The notes under the pieces: generated by a model
Database searches by the model: none
The model's input: the letters and a program-made list of their open reading frames with translations, nothing else
What the model was told of the DNA's origin: nothing
From: Anaspis maculata
Taxonomy: Eukaryota; Arthropoda; Insecta; Coleoptera; Scraptiidae
DNA: 64,000 bases
Direction: 5' to 3'
Assembly (NCBI GenBank): GCA_949128115.1
Contig: OX421968.1
Location: forward strand, 7,750,001 to 7,814,000
Position numbers and translations under genes: made by a program
Shown: piece by piece, positions 43,201-55,200 of the stretch
Layout of the letters: the number at the start of each line of letters is the position of its first letter
How positions within the stretch are numbered: position 1 is the stretch's first letter

Positions 43201-46200
43201 CCATCTACAATCAGTAGCGAAGAGCTGTCGACGGTCTACTTGGTTGTGACATGTGAGTGGAGCAAAGTAGGCGTGCGCGTGGTGTTGGAATGCCGAAATT
43301 CAATGCTTCCAGAAGCTATATCTCGAGCACCGCAAGTCACATAGAGATGGTTTAGATGTCAAATGACAGATAATTGAATAAGCTTTCATATCTCTGTAAT
43401 ATTTTTGATCTCACATTGACTAAATTCGAGATATTGTCAAAAGTGTGTTTTTCGGCCGCCATTTTTCAAATATGGCGGCGCAACAGATGGGAATTGAAAG
43501 TTGAAAGGTGGAAAATCGAGAAAGCCAAACCAGAATCTATCAAAATGCCAAATATCAAAAAGATCCAAAAACTTTGAAAAAATCCCGTATTTTGCATAAA
43601 AGAACTCAATTACTATGACAGCTTCAGAGGATATTTTTTCCAAAAAATGGTATGGGATACCAAAAGGATTCTTCCCTCTACAGATTGACGTAACAAATAT
43701 CAAGATCCATTGTAAAATGGAAAAGCTACATGCATTTTTTTGTGAACGAGCGGGACTCATTGTGGCGCCTCCATCTGCCTCGGTGCCTGCAGCAGATCCC
43801 AATGTTCCACCATAATTTTTCACATTCCTTGATGGTCCAAAAATCCATTGGCACATATCCCTATATAGCCTCACGAAGCTACACATGGCGGAATGTTGAA
43901 ATTTAGCTAGAAAATAAGAATACGAGACAAGATCAAGTTCCAAGTTTCATAGCAATTCTTAAAATTCAGCTTGAAAATAAGAATGTTGACTATCCACCTG
44001 CAATAACTCCCGATGCCTAGTGAATATTTTTTCGAACAAAAACAGGTCGATTTTCATGTCGAGGGGGACATCTAAAACATACACTGGCATATCTTCAGCC
44101 CCCTCGCCCCCACTCAATCCAACTTTAAAATTTCAAAAAGAAGATTGTAACTGCAGACTTAATTTGACTAGGGCAATACTTTTAACTGTTCTAAATACAG
44201 TTTTTAAGGGCTTTCAATTGGCATACCACAAGTCAAGTTCCGTGAGATATAGCTTCTGTCATTTTTTTAATAGTGACACTTCCGTTTGACAGATGACAGC
44301 CAAAAACTAATGGACTCATTCGACGGTAAAACCATGCCTGTGTACCAAATTTCAAGTCGGTCGGATAGACGTTGCGGCTGTTATCGTGGAAGGTTACAGA
44401 CAAACCTACATACATACATACAAACATTATACATACAAACATTATACATACACACATACAGACAGAGTTCATTCTGGAAATGGTCTTAATTGTCATAGGG
44501 GACCTCAAAACTGATAGGTATATCCGTCGAAATCTCGAAAAAAATTTTTAGTGCGTTCACAATACTTCTCCTTCTCGTTGGGTGGTGGGTGGGGGAAGTA
44601 ATATAATTATAATATATTATTATTATTTATATTTAATATATTATTATATTATATATTTAGATGAATAGATCAATAATTACCTTAACCCGGTCGGTAGCGC
44701 GGCGGACTCCGTCTTTGGAAGCAATTCCAGGGATCGTGGGTTCGAATTCGGTTCGGGCCAGGTGAAAATTTTCTTGCGCTCTTTAGTACCTTGGCGTGTA
44801 CCACCGTGCAGTCACGCCAAGGGAAAAATTGTGAAACGAGAAGGACACTGAAAAAAAGGGTGCTAATAACCACGCTGTTGATGCATCCATAAAATGGTGG
44901 ACGGTGTGTAAATCACCCGGCGTCGCGCTTAGAGTACTAAGGCGGCGCTAAGGAGGTACTGCCAGTGACTACACGGATACCCGCCCACCGCAAAAAAATT
45001 ACTTTAAAAAAATCGGTTGTGTCACCCCTAAACTTCCCCGACGAGTAGCAAGGAACAAATGGAAATTTTATCATGAAATGATGTCCCTTCGGGTGGGAAG
45101 TTAGAGAAAAAGATTGAAGAATTGAGATATTTCCTCTAATAAGGGATTCATTTAGAGCTCCATCATTTGAGTCTGGTCTCGATAAGCTAGGCCGGTGGAT
45201 TTTAAAGCGGAAAACTCTCGGAAAACTTCAAGAATTTCAAGAAAAATTGCCTGGAAATGTTCAAGAATCAATTACCCTTTGTTTGAAGAACGTTAGTATA
45301 AATCTGTTCACAAACTATAAAGTTAGAAATTTGCAGGCTTTCATTAGTATCCAAATTATGTAGAAAGAAAAGCGAGTGAGGCAGTCGACGTATCATCAGT
45401 ACATGTGAAACTGGCACCTGGCACCACATAAAGATTGAAAATGATTTGCAGGAAATTGAAAATTGTGGAGATTTGAATTTTCCGGGAAAACCTCAAATCT
45501 TTTTCCAAATCATCTTATTATGAAGATCGTCAATTACGGCTTCACTTCAAGCTCCATCATTCAAATCCGGTTTCGATAACCCAGGCCTGTTTTACATTTT
45601 CAACAGGGAAATTCCCGGGAAATTGAGAAGAAAATTATTGGAAAATGGTCAAGAGCCAGTAACTTCTTGTTTAAAAAAACGCTGGAAATCTGTTCACGGG
45701 ATAAAAAGTTGGAAAATTTGCGGTTTTTCTAGAGATGAAAACTCTAATTAATCAAAAATTAATCCAATTTTTTCTCCAACTTTCGTCTCCAGCTCATGTC
45801 TGCACCTAAAATGAATAATTCGTAGGGCTCACCGCATGTCAAAGTTGGCATTGCAGTTTTTTCAAATTCACGGAATATACAAAAAAAAATTGAAAAAATA
45901 CCGTCAGAAAACCGGACCGTGTCGATTTTGAAAATGGGTCTACACGACGCCCAATCCAATATAAACTACGTTTCCATGGAGAATTGAAATCGATTTGAAA
46001 ACGGTATCGGGATTGAAAACTGCATGTAAACGCTTGCAACATCGTATTCAAATCGATTTGAGTCTCAAGGTCTATTCGGCAAATTCTGGGATCGTATCGG
46101 GATCGGATCGAAATAAATACTCATGGAAACCCAATCGGATTGGATCGAAACATCAACAAACAGAAACTGATACATAGCGATGAGTAAAACCGCTGTTCTG

Positions 46201-49200
46201 GTCGCATCGAGGGTCGCATTCATACTTGCACCTGTTGTCTGCACTTCTGCCTTCTGCACACTGGCAGTTTGCAGAGTACTTGCATTTTCTTTGATACATT
46301 AGGTTGGGATAGTTTTAGGTTAGGGCTAGACTTACATGGCAGATATGTAAACAGAATTCAAATCGATTTGAATACCGAGTTCGAACCACTCATGTGAACA
46401 CTTCCGTATTCAGTCCCGATGCCGTTTTCAAATCGATTTCAATTCTCCATGGAAACGTAGTAAAAGTGTGAACGATTGTAAAAAGCCATTATATCAATGT
46501 CTAGATTTTACAACCATTTCTGTGCCCTTTACTTTATTGCAATCAAGTTCACTGCCGTTTTCGCTTGATTTGGGTATATAGGTACCTCGATAGGTACTAA
46601 TACAATATAGCGGAACATTTGCCTTTGGGCTCAACAGCACAATGTTCAGAATGAATGGCTCGTTCTAAGAGAAGGGCTTCTCATTTCCATTTCTTCTTCC
46701 AAACCTGATTTCAGATTCAGAGATGAAACATTTGGTTCAATGATGCAATCCTTTGTTTTGAATGTTTGTTTTGGCTCGTATTTCTGTTCTTCAGCTTCAG
46801 ACCTTTTTGTCTGAATAACTTTAGCATGACCCTTAGATCACGAAAATCGGCCAATGAGTACATTTATATCGCCGCTTCCAGTCCGTTCCAGTTTCGATCC
46901 AGCGGCGGCGCCAGCATTTTTTGACCGGGTGGGCACAAAATGGCACACTATTCCGGGAGGTGGGCACTCATCTAGTTAGATGTTTAACCCCCATTCTCCA
47001 AACAACTTGTTTTATATAGAAAAACAGTCAAGCGAAAAAAAAAATTAAAAAAAAACAAAAAACAACGAAAATCATTCTCATTTTAGGTTGTTTTTATTAG
47101 TATCTACTTAGTTATGCAATTTAGGTAGTGTGGTTTTTTATTGACATTTACCGAGACATTTTTCAAGAAATCGGGTGGGCATGCGGGTGGGCACCTATGA
47201 TTTCAGGGGAGGCACGCAGGCACGTGCCCACCCTGGCCACCACTTTGGCGCCGTCGCTGTTTCGATCGGATCCAAAGTAGTATGGGGGCATAGGTCGTGC
47301 CGTGTGCAGCTTCGTGAAGATATACAGGGTGATTCATGAGTGACCTTACATAGGCTAATGGGAGATAGAGGACTTCGAGGCGAGTCAGGATCCACAGAAG
47401 AAATTTTGTTTTCTCCATTGGTTACGAAGATACAGGGTGTTTTGTGTGCTTCGTATGAAACTTTGATGAGCGATATTTCTGAAACGGCTAGAGATATTTT
47501 CTTGAAATTCACCAGTAATATTTCTCTATTGGAACTTACCCTGAAGCCATACTGGGTAAGTCAAAATCCAGGGCCGGGATTGAAAAAATGTCCCCTTTTT
47601 TTATTTGATCAAAAAGTATATTTTCTGATCGCTTTTCTGAAAAACTGCTATTGGATTCAAAAAGCTAAGGAAAAATGCTTCAAGAATCACTCTTCAATTT
47701 AGGTGGCACACCTCAACTTTTTCGAAATTTTTTTGACTGATATCGGAAGTAGATTGAACTGGGCGTCTTGTAGATCTATTTTTAAAATCGACACAGCTTC
47801 GGTTTTCCGACGGTAATTTTTTCAATAACAAATTTGCACATTCCGTGAATTTGAAAAAACTGCAGCGTAAACTTCAACATGCGGTGAGCCACACGAAATA
47901 TTAATTTTAGGTGCAGACATGCTGCGAATGAAAGTTGGAGAAAAAACTGAAATAATTTTTGGAGAAAAAATTTTCGAACTTTTTATTCCGTGAACAGATT
48001 TCTACCATTTGATTTTGAAGAATAGATAACTGGTTCTTGAACATTTCCCAATAATTTCTCTCCAATTTCCCGGAAATTTTCCTACTGAAAATATAAAGCA
48101 GCCTGGAGTGATCTGATTGGACTTTGGGTAGATGATTTTGATCGGAAGCCCTCAGGTGCCACATTGGGTCTGGGCTTGTCTGTCCAAGCTCTAAATTGAA
48201 AATATAGAGTTGAAATTTGGCCCACAGATACAGTAAAAGTTCTCAATCAAGTTTGTGTAATTTCATCATCATGTCTATAGCTGTATTACACTACACAATT
48301 TCTTGTACAACTTCTTGTACAATCTGTCAGTTGAACAATCAAGTTAATTGTTTTTTGACACTATTTTGGCAGATTGTCCAAGAAATTGTGTAGTGTAATA
48401 CAGCTATTATACAGCTATAAAGTAGGAACAAAAATTGCAATAAGAAACTAGCATGCATTCTTGAGATATCACAACAATTAGCTACCTAGTTCTACCTTTT
48501 GAATTATATCATCACCTTGGAAAACTAACCTAATCTGTCACTTGTTCTGTCGGCCAAACAATGGATGCAGGATCCTCGCTTAGCGCTCAACTGACTACGT
48601 AGAACTTTTTTATCAATGTCCTAATTAAACCTCACTTTCCCGAAGGGACGCTTAGCCCAAAATCATCACTGAGGTCTCTGGATACCACCGGGAAAGTTTT
48701 GTGTCGCCCCACAACAGATTTTCGATATGTGATCGTGCAAATTAAACGATTCTGCCACGATAACTACCAAATTGTTGATCGGATCAAATCGAAATCAGGT
48801 ACGAAAGCATAGGTTTGGCCTGGAATGATCTGATTCGACTTTGGGTGGATGATTTCAATCGGAAGTCCTCAGGTGGCACACTGGACATGGGCTTGTCTGG
48901 ATATAGCATTGCATTCCTCAAATTTTGCCACAATTGTCTTCCTAGTTCTACCTTCCGGAATATTTCATCACCATGAAAACATAAGAAGCTGTCACTTATT
49001 CTGTAGGCCCAACAATGGATGCAGAATGATCGCATAACGCTCAACTCACTAGAACTTCTCCAATCAACTTCTCAATTAAATCCCACTTTCCCGAAGGGAC
49101 GCGTGAATCAAAATCAATACTCACGTCTCCGGATACCGCCGGGAAAGTTTTGTGTCGCCCCACAACAGATTTTTTTTCTTGCAATCGCGCGGTCTAACCA

Positions 49201-52200
49201 AATATTTTGTGTGCCTATTCCCATCCACAGTCAGCAATTATTTGCAAAAAATCCGATACCGCTACGACTTTTCGTTTAGGAGGAGTTCAACTACGAGACG
49301 GACAGACGGACAGACAGACGGACTTCAAAGCTCGGCTAATAGCGGATTTCCTACGAAAATGCGCTAGAAATACTGACTGATAGCTTAAGGATTGGTCCAG
49401 GAAACACTTTCAGCAGAACTAAAATTGTTCGTAACAAGTCAAAGTTAGGTAAAAATAATGTGATTCCATATATTTATATGACCTTATGAATTATGGACCT
49501 TATTATTTCACCCAAGTTAAACTTCTGCTTTCATATTGCGTCTGATTATGTTTATATAATGAGACTTTCAGGGATCGTCTTTGGAAACCTAATGTTTGTT
49601 GGTCTTTGAAGCGGCTGGTCTAAGCCGTTTAGCACATGTAAAATGTAAATATAAATCAGTAAATTACCAAGATGTTGCTATTAGTATTGGGTATAGTAAG
49701 AGTAAGCGAACTTTCAATTTAGAAAATCAACCGACATCATTTTTATGGAGTTCTAAAAACCGATTCATATTGATTTTTGGCCCAAACTAATTACTAATAA
49801 TTGAAACCATCAATTTTTGGTCTTCCTAAAGTTTACATCATTGTGTAATGATAAAATATTCTAGAATCTGTTATGAAATATTAATGGCGTTTGTTTCGTC
49901 AGGAGTCGCACTAAAATTATTCAATTCCTCCAGAATTTATTGAAGTTTACGATGCCTGTTGAGCTTACACACACTAGATTTTTAATGTCGGGACATACCG
50001 CTTCGCTTGCATTTTGTTAAACTTTGAGGTTCCGATGACGGCGGTGCTTGGTCAGTGTAACTTGAAAATGGATCTAAAGGCCTATTACATTTCACTAACA
50101 CTATACAACTCCTGAATAGTTGCACTTCTTGTACCTACCTATATGTCGCAACAACTACTGACACATGTAGTAAATAATAGTATGATCAGAGCGGAAACGC
50201 AGCTCGGTGTTTATTTACAAAAAAATATTATTATGAAATGTCCATAAATTTCTAAGTTTAGATGACATAAATCGATTTGTGGCATTTATCGATATACGTT
50301 ACGGCAATTCCAGCGCGACAGAGAGGGATTTTTAAGATTCTATTTTACATATATGATTTCTGATTGTAAAGCGTTGTTTTGTTTCGCGCAATAAATTTTC
50401 AAACATTTTCTTTGCAGACCAAACACATTCAAAAGGCTGCATCGGCAGCTTATACATATTTAGTGTCGCATCCAGACGACAAGATAATGGCGGCCAACAT
50501 GAAACACTATTCTGGAATGGAAGGCGTTGATATGGCAGAGATAGTGAACTTTGAAGCCAAAGTAAGTCAATGTTTCTTGGATTTTTTCCAGTTTTATTTG
50601 TGATTTTCAAGGATTTCGTTTATTTGTACATTCACGGTGCGGATGCTTACGAGAAAAAAGACTGGACTGCCGTCATTCGAAACATGGAAGAATCTTTGCT
50701 GAGCTATCTCCAGTCAGATGAGGAATGCAGGGCTCAGTGCGAAGGCCCTTTTGATCAAGGATGGTATCCTGATTTTATCCCTTCCATAGCAAGTCAGTTA
50801 AAATTTTGCTGAAAACATGAGCTTTTCCCGACTTTCTTCTTCTTTTTCAGACCATTTTACATTTTGTTTGCGTTGCAAGCACGACTGCAAAACCAAATTA
50901 AATTCTTTGAACGGCGAGAAGCACGACGATTTACTTCCGAGCCACTTCCATTATTTGCAGTACGCATATTTTAAAAGTATGTAACAATAATTATGCAAAT
51001 ATTTAAGTATTTTTGTCTTACCATTTTTTGTTTTCGAAATTCCAGCGGGAAATTTGAAAGCTGCTTGTGCGGCAGTGGCAAGTTATTTACTCTTTTATCC
51101 AGATGACGATACAATGTTGAGCAACATGAAGTATTACAGCACGTTGCCGAAAGCCGTCGAGGAGTTTTTCACACCGAGACCAGTAAGTACACACTTATGT
51201 ACACACTTATTGACTTATTTCTGAATTGCTTTACACTTTACCCTTCAAGGAAGCCGTGCGGTACGTCCAAAGACAAATCTACGAACGAAGATTGATGAAA
51301 TTTATATTTTCCCAGTTCAAATTTGAGACCTCTCCAGCGACGGATGTTACAACTGAGGTATTTGCTACTAGGTGATTTTACATTATTATTATTAGGATAA
51401 ATGTTCCTCGGCAATAAACAATTTACAGTTATGCTCTAACAAATTCTCCTTCAAACACACGCATTGTGTAAAACTTGGTTTGAGCACCTACACTATTTGT
51501 GTAGGATGATGCCTGAAAACCATCGTAGGTATGGAAGTGCATCACGTCAAACCGTGTTTCGTGTTTTATTCATATGTATCTTAAACACATGATAGCATAA
51601 AGGATTTCGGTTCTATATTTAAGACATTTCAAATCAAACAACGAAGCGCGGTCAATTGGAAGTATGGGAAGTATGTACCATACAACACTGAAACGTTGCA
51701 ACTCCAAACCGCATCCTCGTCTTGTTTTAAAAGTTTTCTAAACATAGCCAATGACAACTTTTGTGACTGCTAGAAACGTATCACAGCGAGTGTCTAATAC
51801 TATGAAAGATAAATAAATATGTTAACTTGTATCAGTTCGAATGTAATCAGTCTTAATTGTGTCACAATGTTAATACGCATGGCAACACTATATACGGTGC
51901 CTCAATTTCAAAACTAGCTACTCTAAATAGTTTTCGATGTAGACTTTTTTTACCAAAAATATGTGTTGATTCAGTTGCATTGTATATTCTCCACTCAACT
52001 TTTCAATTCAATACATACATTCTTGATGCACCCTGTACCTAGGTGGCTATAATGTTGAGCGCATTAATTTTATGACTGTCATTGGCGCAAAAAAATACAA
52101 ATGGAACCAAAATAGATTCTGATGAGTTATAGCGAGCGCTGAGCGAACCCCTATATGCGTATATGACGCATTTTTCATTTTTAGTCTAGTTCAGAGACGT

Positions 52201-55200
52201 ATAAATTATTGTGTGTTGTACAACATGGTTGGTACCTGCCTACTTGAGGCTGTAATGAATAACTCATCAGTAAGCCCTGCCGACGTATTTTGCTGAGCTT
52301 TTGTTATCATTTTTTCCAATATCAAAATTTGAGCACTCGAGAAGCCTACGCACCTGAAAGTAAACTTATTCACAATGAGTTAACAATCAATACATTCCTA
52401 CCTTTTAAAAAGTCGGAAAGCGAATGATTCCTTACAGATTGGAAAATAATGTCACTTTCGGACCACGGGCCGAAAGTGACGTATGAAGTGAGGTGATCTG
52501 ATCTAAACAGCTGTCGCGGAGCGCGGAGTGTTGATGGATGCGTTGTTTGAAAAGGTTGCCTATGCCTACCTGATAAAAACGTTTGACGCGAAAAACTTTA
52601 AATAAAGCCAATTATTTGCATTTAAACTCGGATCATTGTGAATAAAGTACTATACATACCACGGAGTCAGGCGTCATTACAGCCTACGGGATTTTATCCC
52701 ACCTCGGCACGCCTCGGTAATATATCAAATCCCTGGGCTGTAATGAGACGCTTTCCACCTCGGTATGTATATATTAGGACGTAAAGTTGGCAGCAGTGGT
52801 TGAATTTTCATACCCAGAGATTTTCTAATCGTAGGTAGTTGGGTACTAAATATTTGATATTGAGAACGGCATTTCGTAGCATAAAAAATGGCTGAAACAG
52901 ACTGCGGATTAGCTGCAGAGCGAAAGAGAAACAGATAGATTTTTGTGGCGTGAGTTTCTGCCAAATCTGTGCAGCTAAAAATCTAAAAAAAAGGGCAATT
53001 CAAATCTGGGCTGGCGAGAGTATGAGGGTCTTTTTTCGAAAAATATATAAAATTTTTGAAAAATGAATCGATTTTTTCGAATTTTAATTTTTTTAAATAC
53101 TTATTAGTTTCCATTCTAGATTTTAGATTATTCTTCTTTGCAAGATTCCCTACTCCACTGGTTTTCATGAAATTCACGTATAAAGAAAAAACACTAGGAA
53201 ATGCCGTCCTTATGGCGGCCGCAACATTGGTCAAATAACATGTTTTTTCTGACAGTCATAGCTTGAGAAGTACACAATCTATTGCTCTCGGAATAGCCTT
53301 GTTGGGAAGCTACTTATTTGCAACGAGCCTACTAATCTATTGCAACTGGAAAACTGACAGCAAAAGTCGAGACAAATAATGTGATAGTTAAAGATTCGAA
53401 TAAATACATAGGTACTCCTAAAGTGGCTACCTAAAATAATAAATACCTAATACAAAATGTATAACATTGCGTTCTGTTCATTTATGTTAATACAAAACTA
53501 AATATGATAATAGGTACCTAGGTGAACTAGCAGGGTGTTCCAATGAAAACGAGCCACCCTGAATAAAACTTTGCCAGCTGAAATTTAGAAAACTTACCGA
53601 GACCCGTCGATTTTTGTTTCGAAGGGGGACATCTTTTGACGTGAAATTCAATATTGAATTATCATCCCCTTGAACCCCTTGATTTTTTAAATAGGAGTAG
53701 GGGTCGAGTGATGCCTCATTTTAAAGGTCTTTCGATTCTCTTCACAAAAAAACAACAGTATTGAAAAAATTGATTTTTAAATAATCAAATATAACTAATA
53801 ATTGATACATAAATTAAGGGTAGTAGCCCAGAGTAGCTACCACGCTTAAGGGAATGATTAAGCAAAAATCGACGGGTCTCGGGAAATTTTCCAAACTTCA
53901 CCTGGCGGAGATTCATTCAGAGTGGCTCGTTTTCATTGAAACACCCTGTATATACACCTACATATTGAACCAGCAAGAAAACTTCGAACGGAGAAAAATC
54001 TTTTTGTGTGTGGATGGAGTTTGGCTTAGACTTATGTGTGGCTGAACGAAGCATGATGTTTGTATTAACATAAGTACTCTTTGACTCTTGCAGGGCCAAA
54101 CTTCTTCAGTAAAACCTGAAACCACTGCCTGATCTTCAACTCACACGCTTAAATTGGGAATTTTTTGTAAATACGTAATGTATGTTCCTTACAATACCAT
54201 TAACCTTCTTCTTTTTGGGTATACCTTACACCTAACCGTGTTTTCAAATGTGATTTTAATTTTAACTCGATATAATAATAAGTTGTAATAAATGTTAATT
54301 ACATAAAGGTGCCTTATTTACATTTTCCTATCGTGCTTTTCGTCAAATGCTTCTTTATATCTCAATTCCAAATGTTTTTTGGGTGCCTGTATAAAATCGT
54401 CATTAAAAGGTTTCTGCTTCATACCGACATAAGAAACAATTGAACATTATTGTCTGTGGTTACAAATTGGTTTGTTTCTCTGCAGGCGTTAAATTATCGT
54501 ATAGTAATGACAGAAAAACAGCTACGAGGTCCGAACAGATTCATGTCGGATGGCTTGGCAAGTGCCAGAGACTGCCGAATGTTAATTAGCATAGCTAAAA
54601 TGTTTGCAGTAACAGGAGATGGATACGAAGGGAAAATGTCTCCGCACACCGACATGGAAAAGTTCGAAGGAGTTACCATCAACAGAGCAACTTTGTTGGT
54701 TTATTTTGGGTTGCTCAATCCGAAATATCTCGAAATGTACCTCCACCTGACAGAACAGGCCAGAAACAGAATTCAAGAACATTTCCTGTTGCAAAACGAA
54801 CTGTATTTCAGCTACACGCATCTCGTTTGTAGATCTGCTTTAGCGAGTAAGATGGTGATTTTCTTTTTTAAAATATGATTGGACAATGAATGATTCCAGA
54901 TTCCCCAAACAATCGCACCGATTTCAGCCACGAAATTCACGCAGACAACTGTAATGTGTTAGGCGATGGTGTTTGCGAAAAATTACCACCTGCATATACC
55001 TGGAGAGATTATAGCGCAATTATATATTTAAATAGTGACTTCGACGGTGGCGAATTCATCTTCTCGGCTGATCCACGTGCTGAACAAGTCCAGGTACATC
55101 GAAACCAGTTTCAACAAAAGTTTGTAAATTGGTGCTTTCTCCGCAGCTGAATCATGTCGCATCTTTTACGAACTATTTAGTACCGTTTTACCATCAATTT

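Larger units (their letters stand above)
45590..48100. repeat. Large inverted-repeat pair enclosing nested elements
   Basis: 45590-45960 (AATTATTGGAAAATGG … GTCTGCACCTAAAAT … CGACGCCCAATCC) is mirrored at 47755-48100. The 1.8 kb between holds a MITE (45965-46461), a hAT element (46900-47259) and a dispersed repeat copy (47449-47712). The structure is an old foldback element filled by later insertions. Confidence 0.65.
37258..50417 (+). other. Leprecan intron 1, 13.2 kb, packed with mobile elements
   Basis: The donor GTGAGC at 37258 and acceptor TTTCTTTGCAG ending at 50417 enclose foldback elements, two hAT elements, a 3-bp-TSD TIR element, a SINE, tandem duplications and dispersed repeats. 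I find no gene on either strand within it. All other leprecan introns but one are under 200 bp. Confidence 0.85.

Noticed and set aside
43437..43943. 168-codon minus-strand frame
   Set aside because: It runs along one arm of a palindrome, and no known domain is seen; long frames occur by chance on palindrome arms.
44683..44760. Second possible tRNA gene
   Set aside because: Same reasoning: good B box but followed by a long SINE-like body and no pairing acceptor stem.
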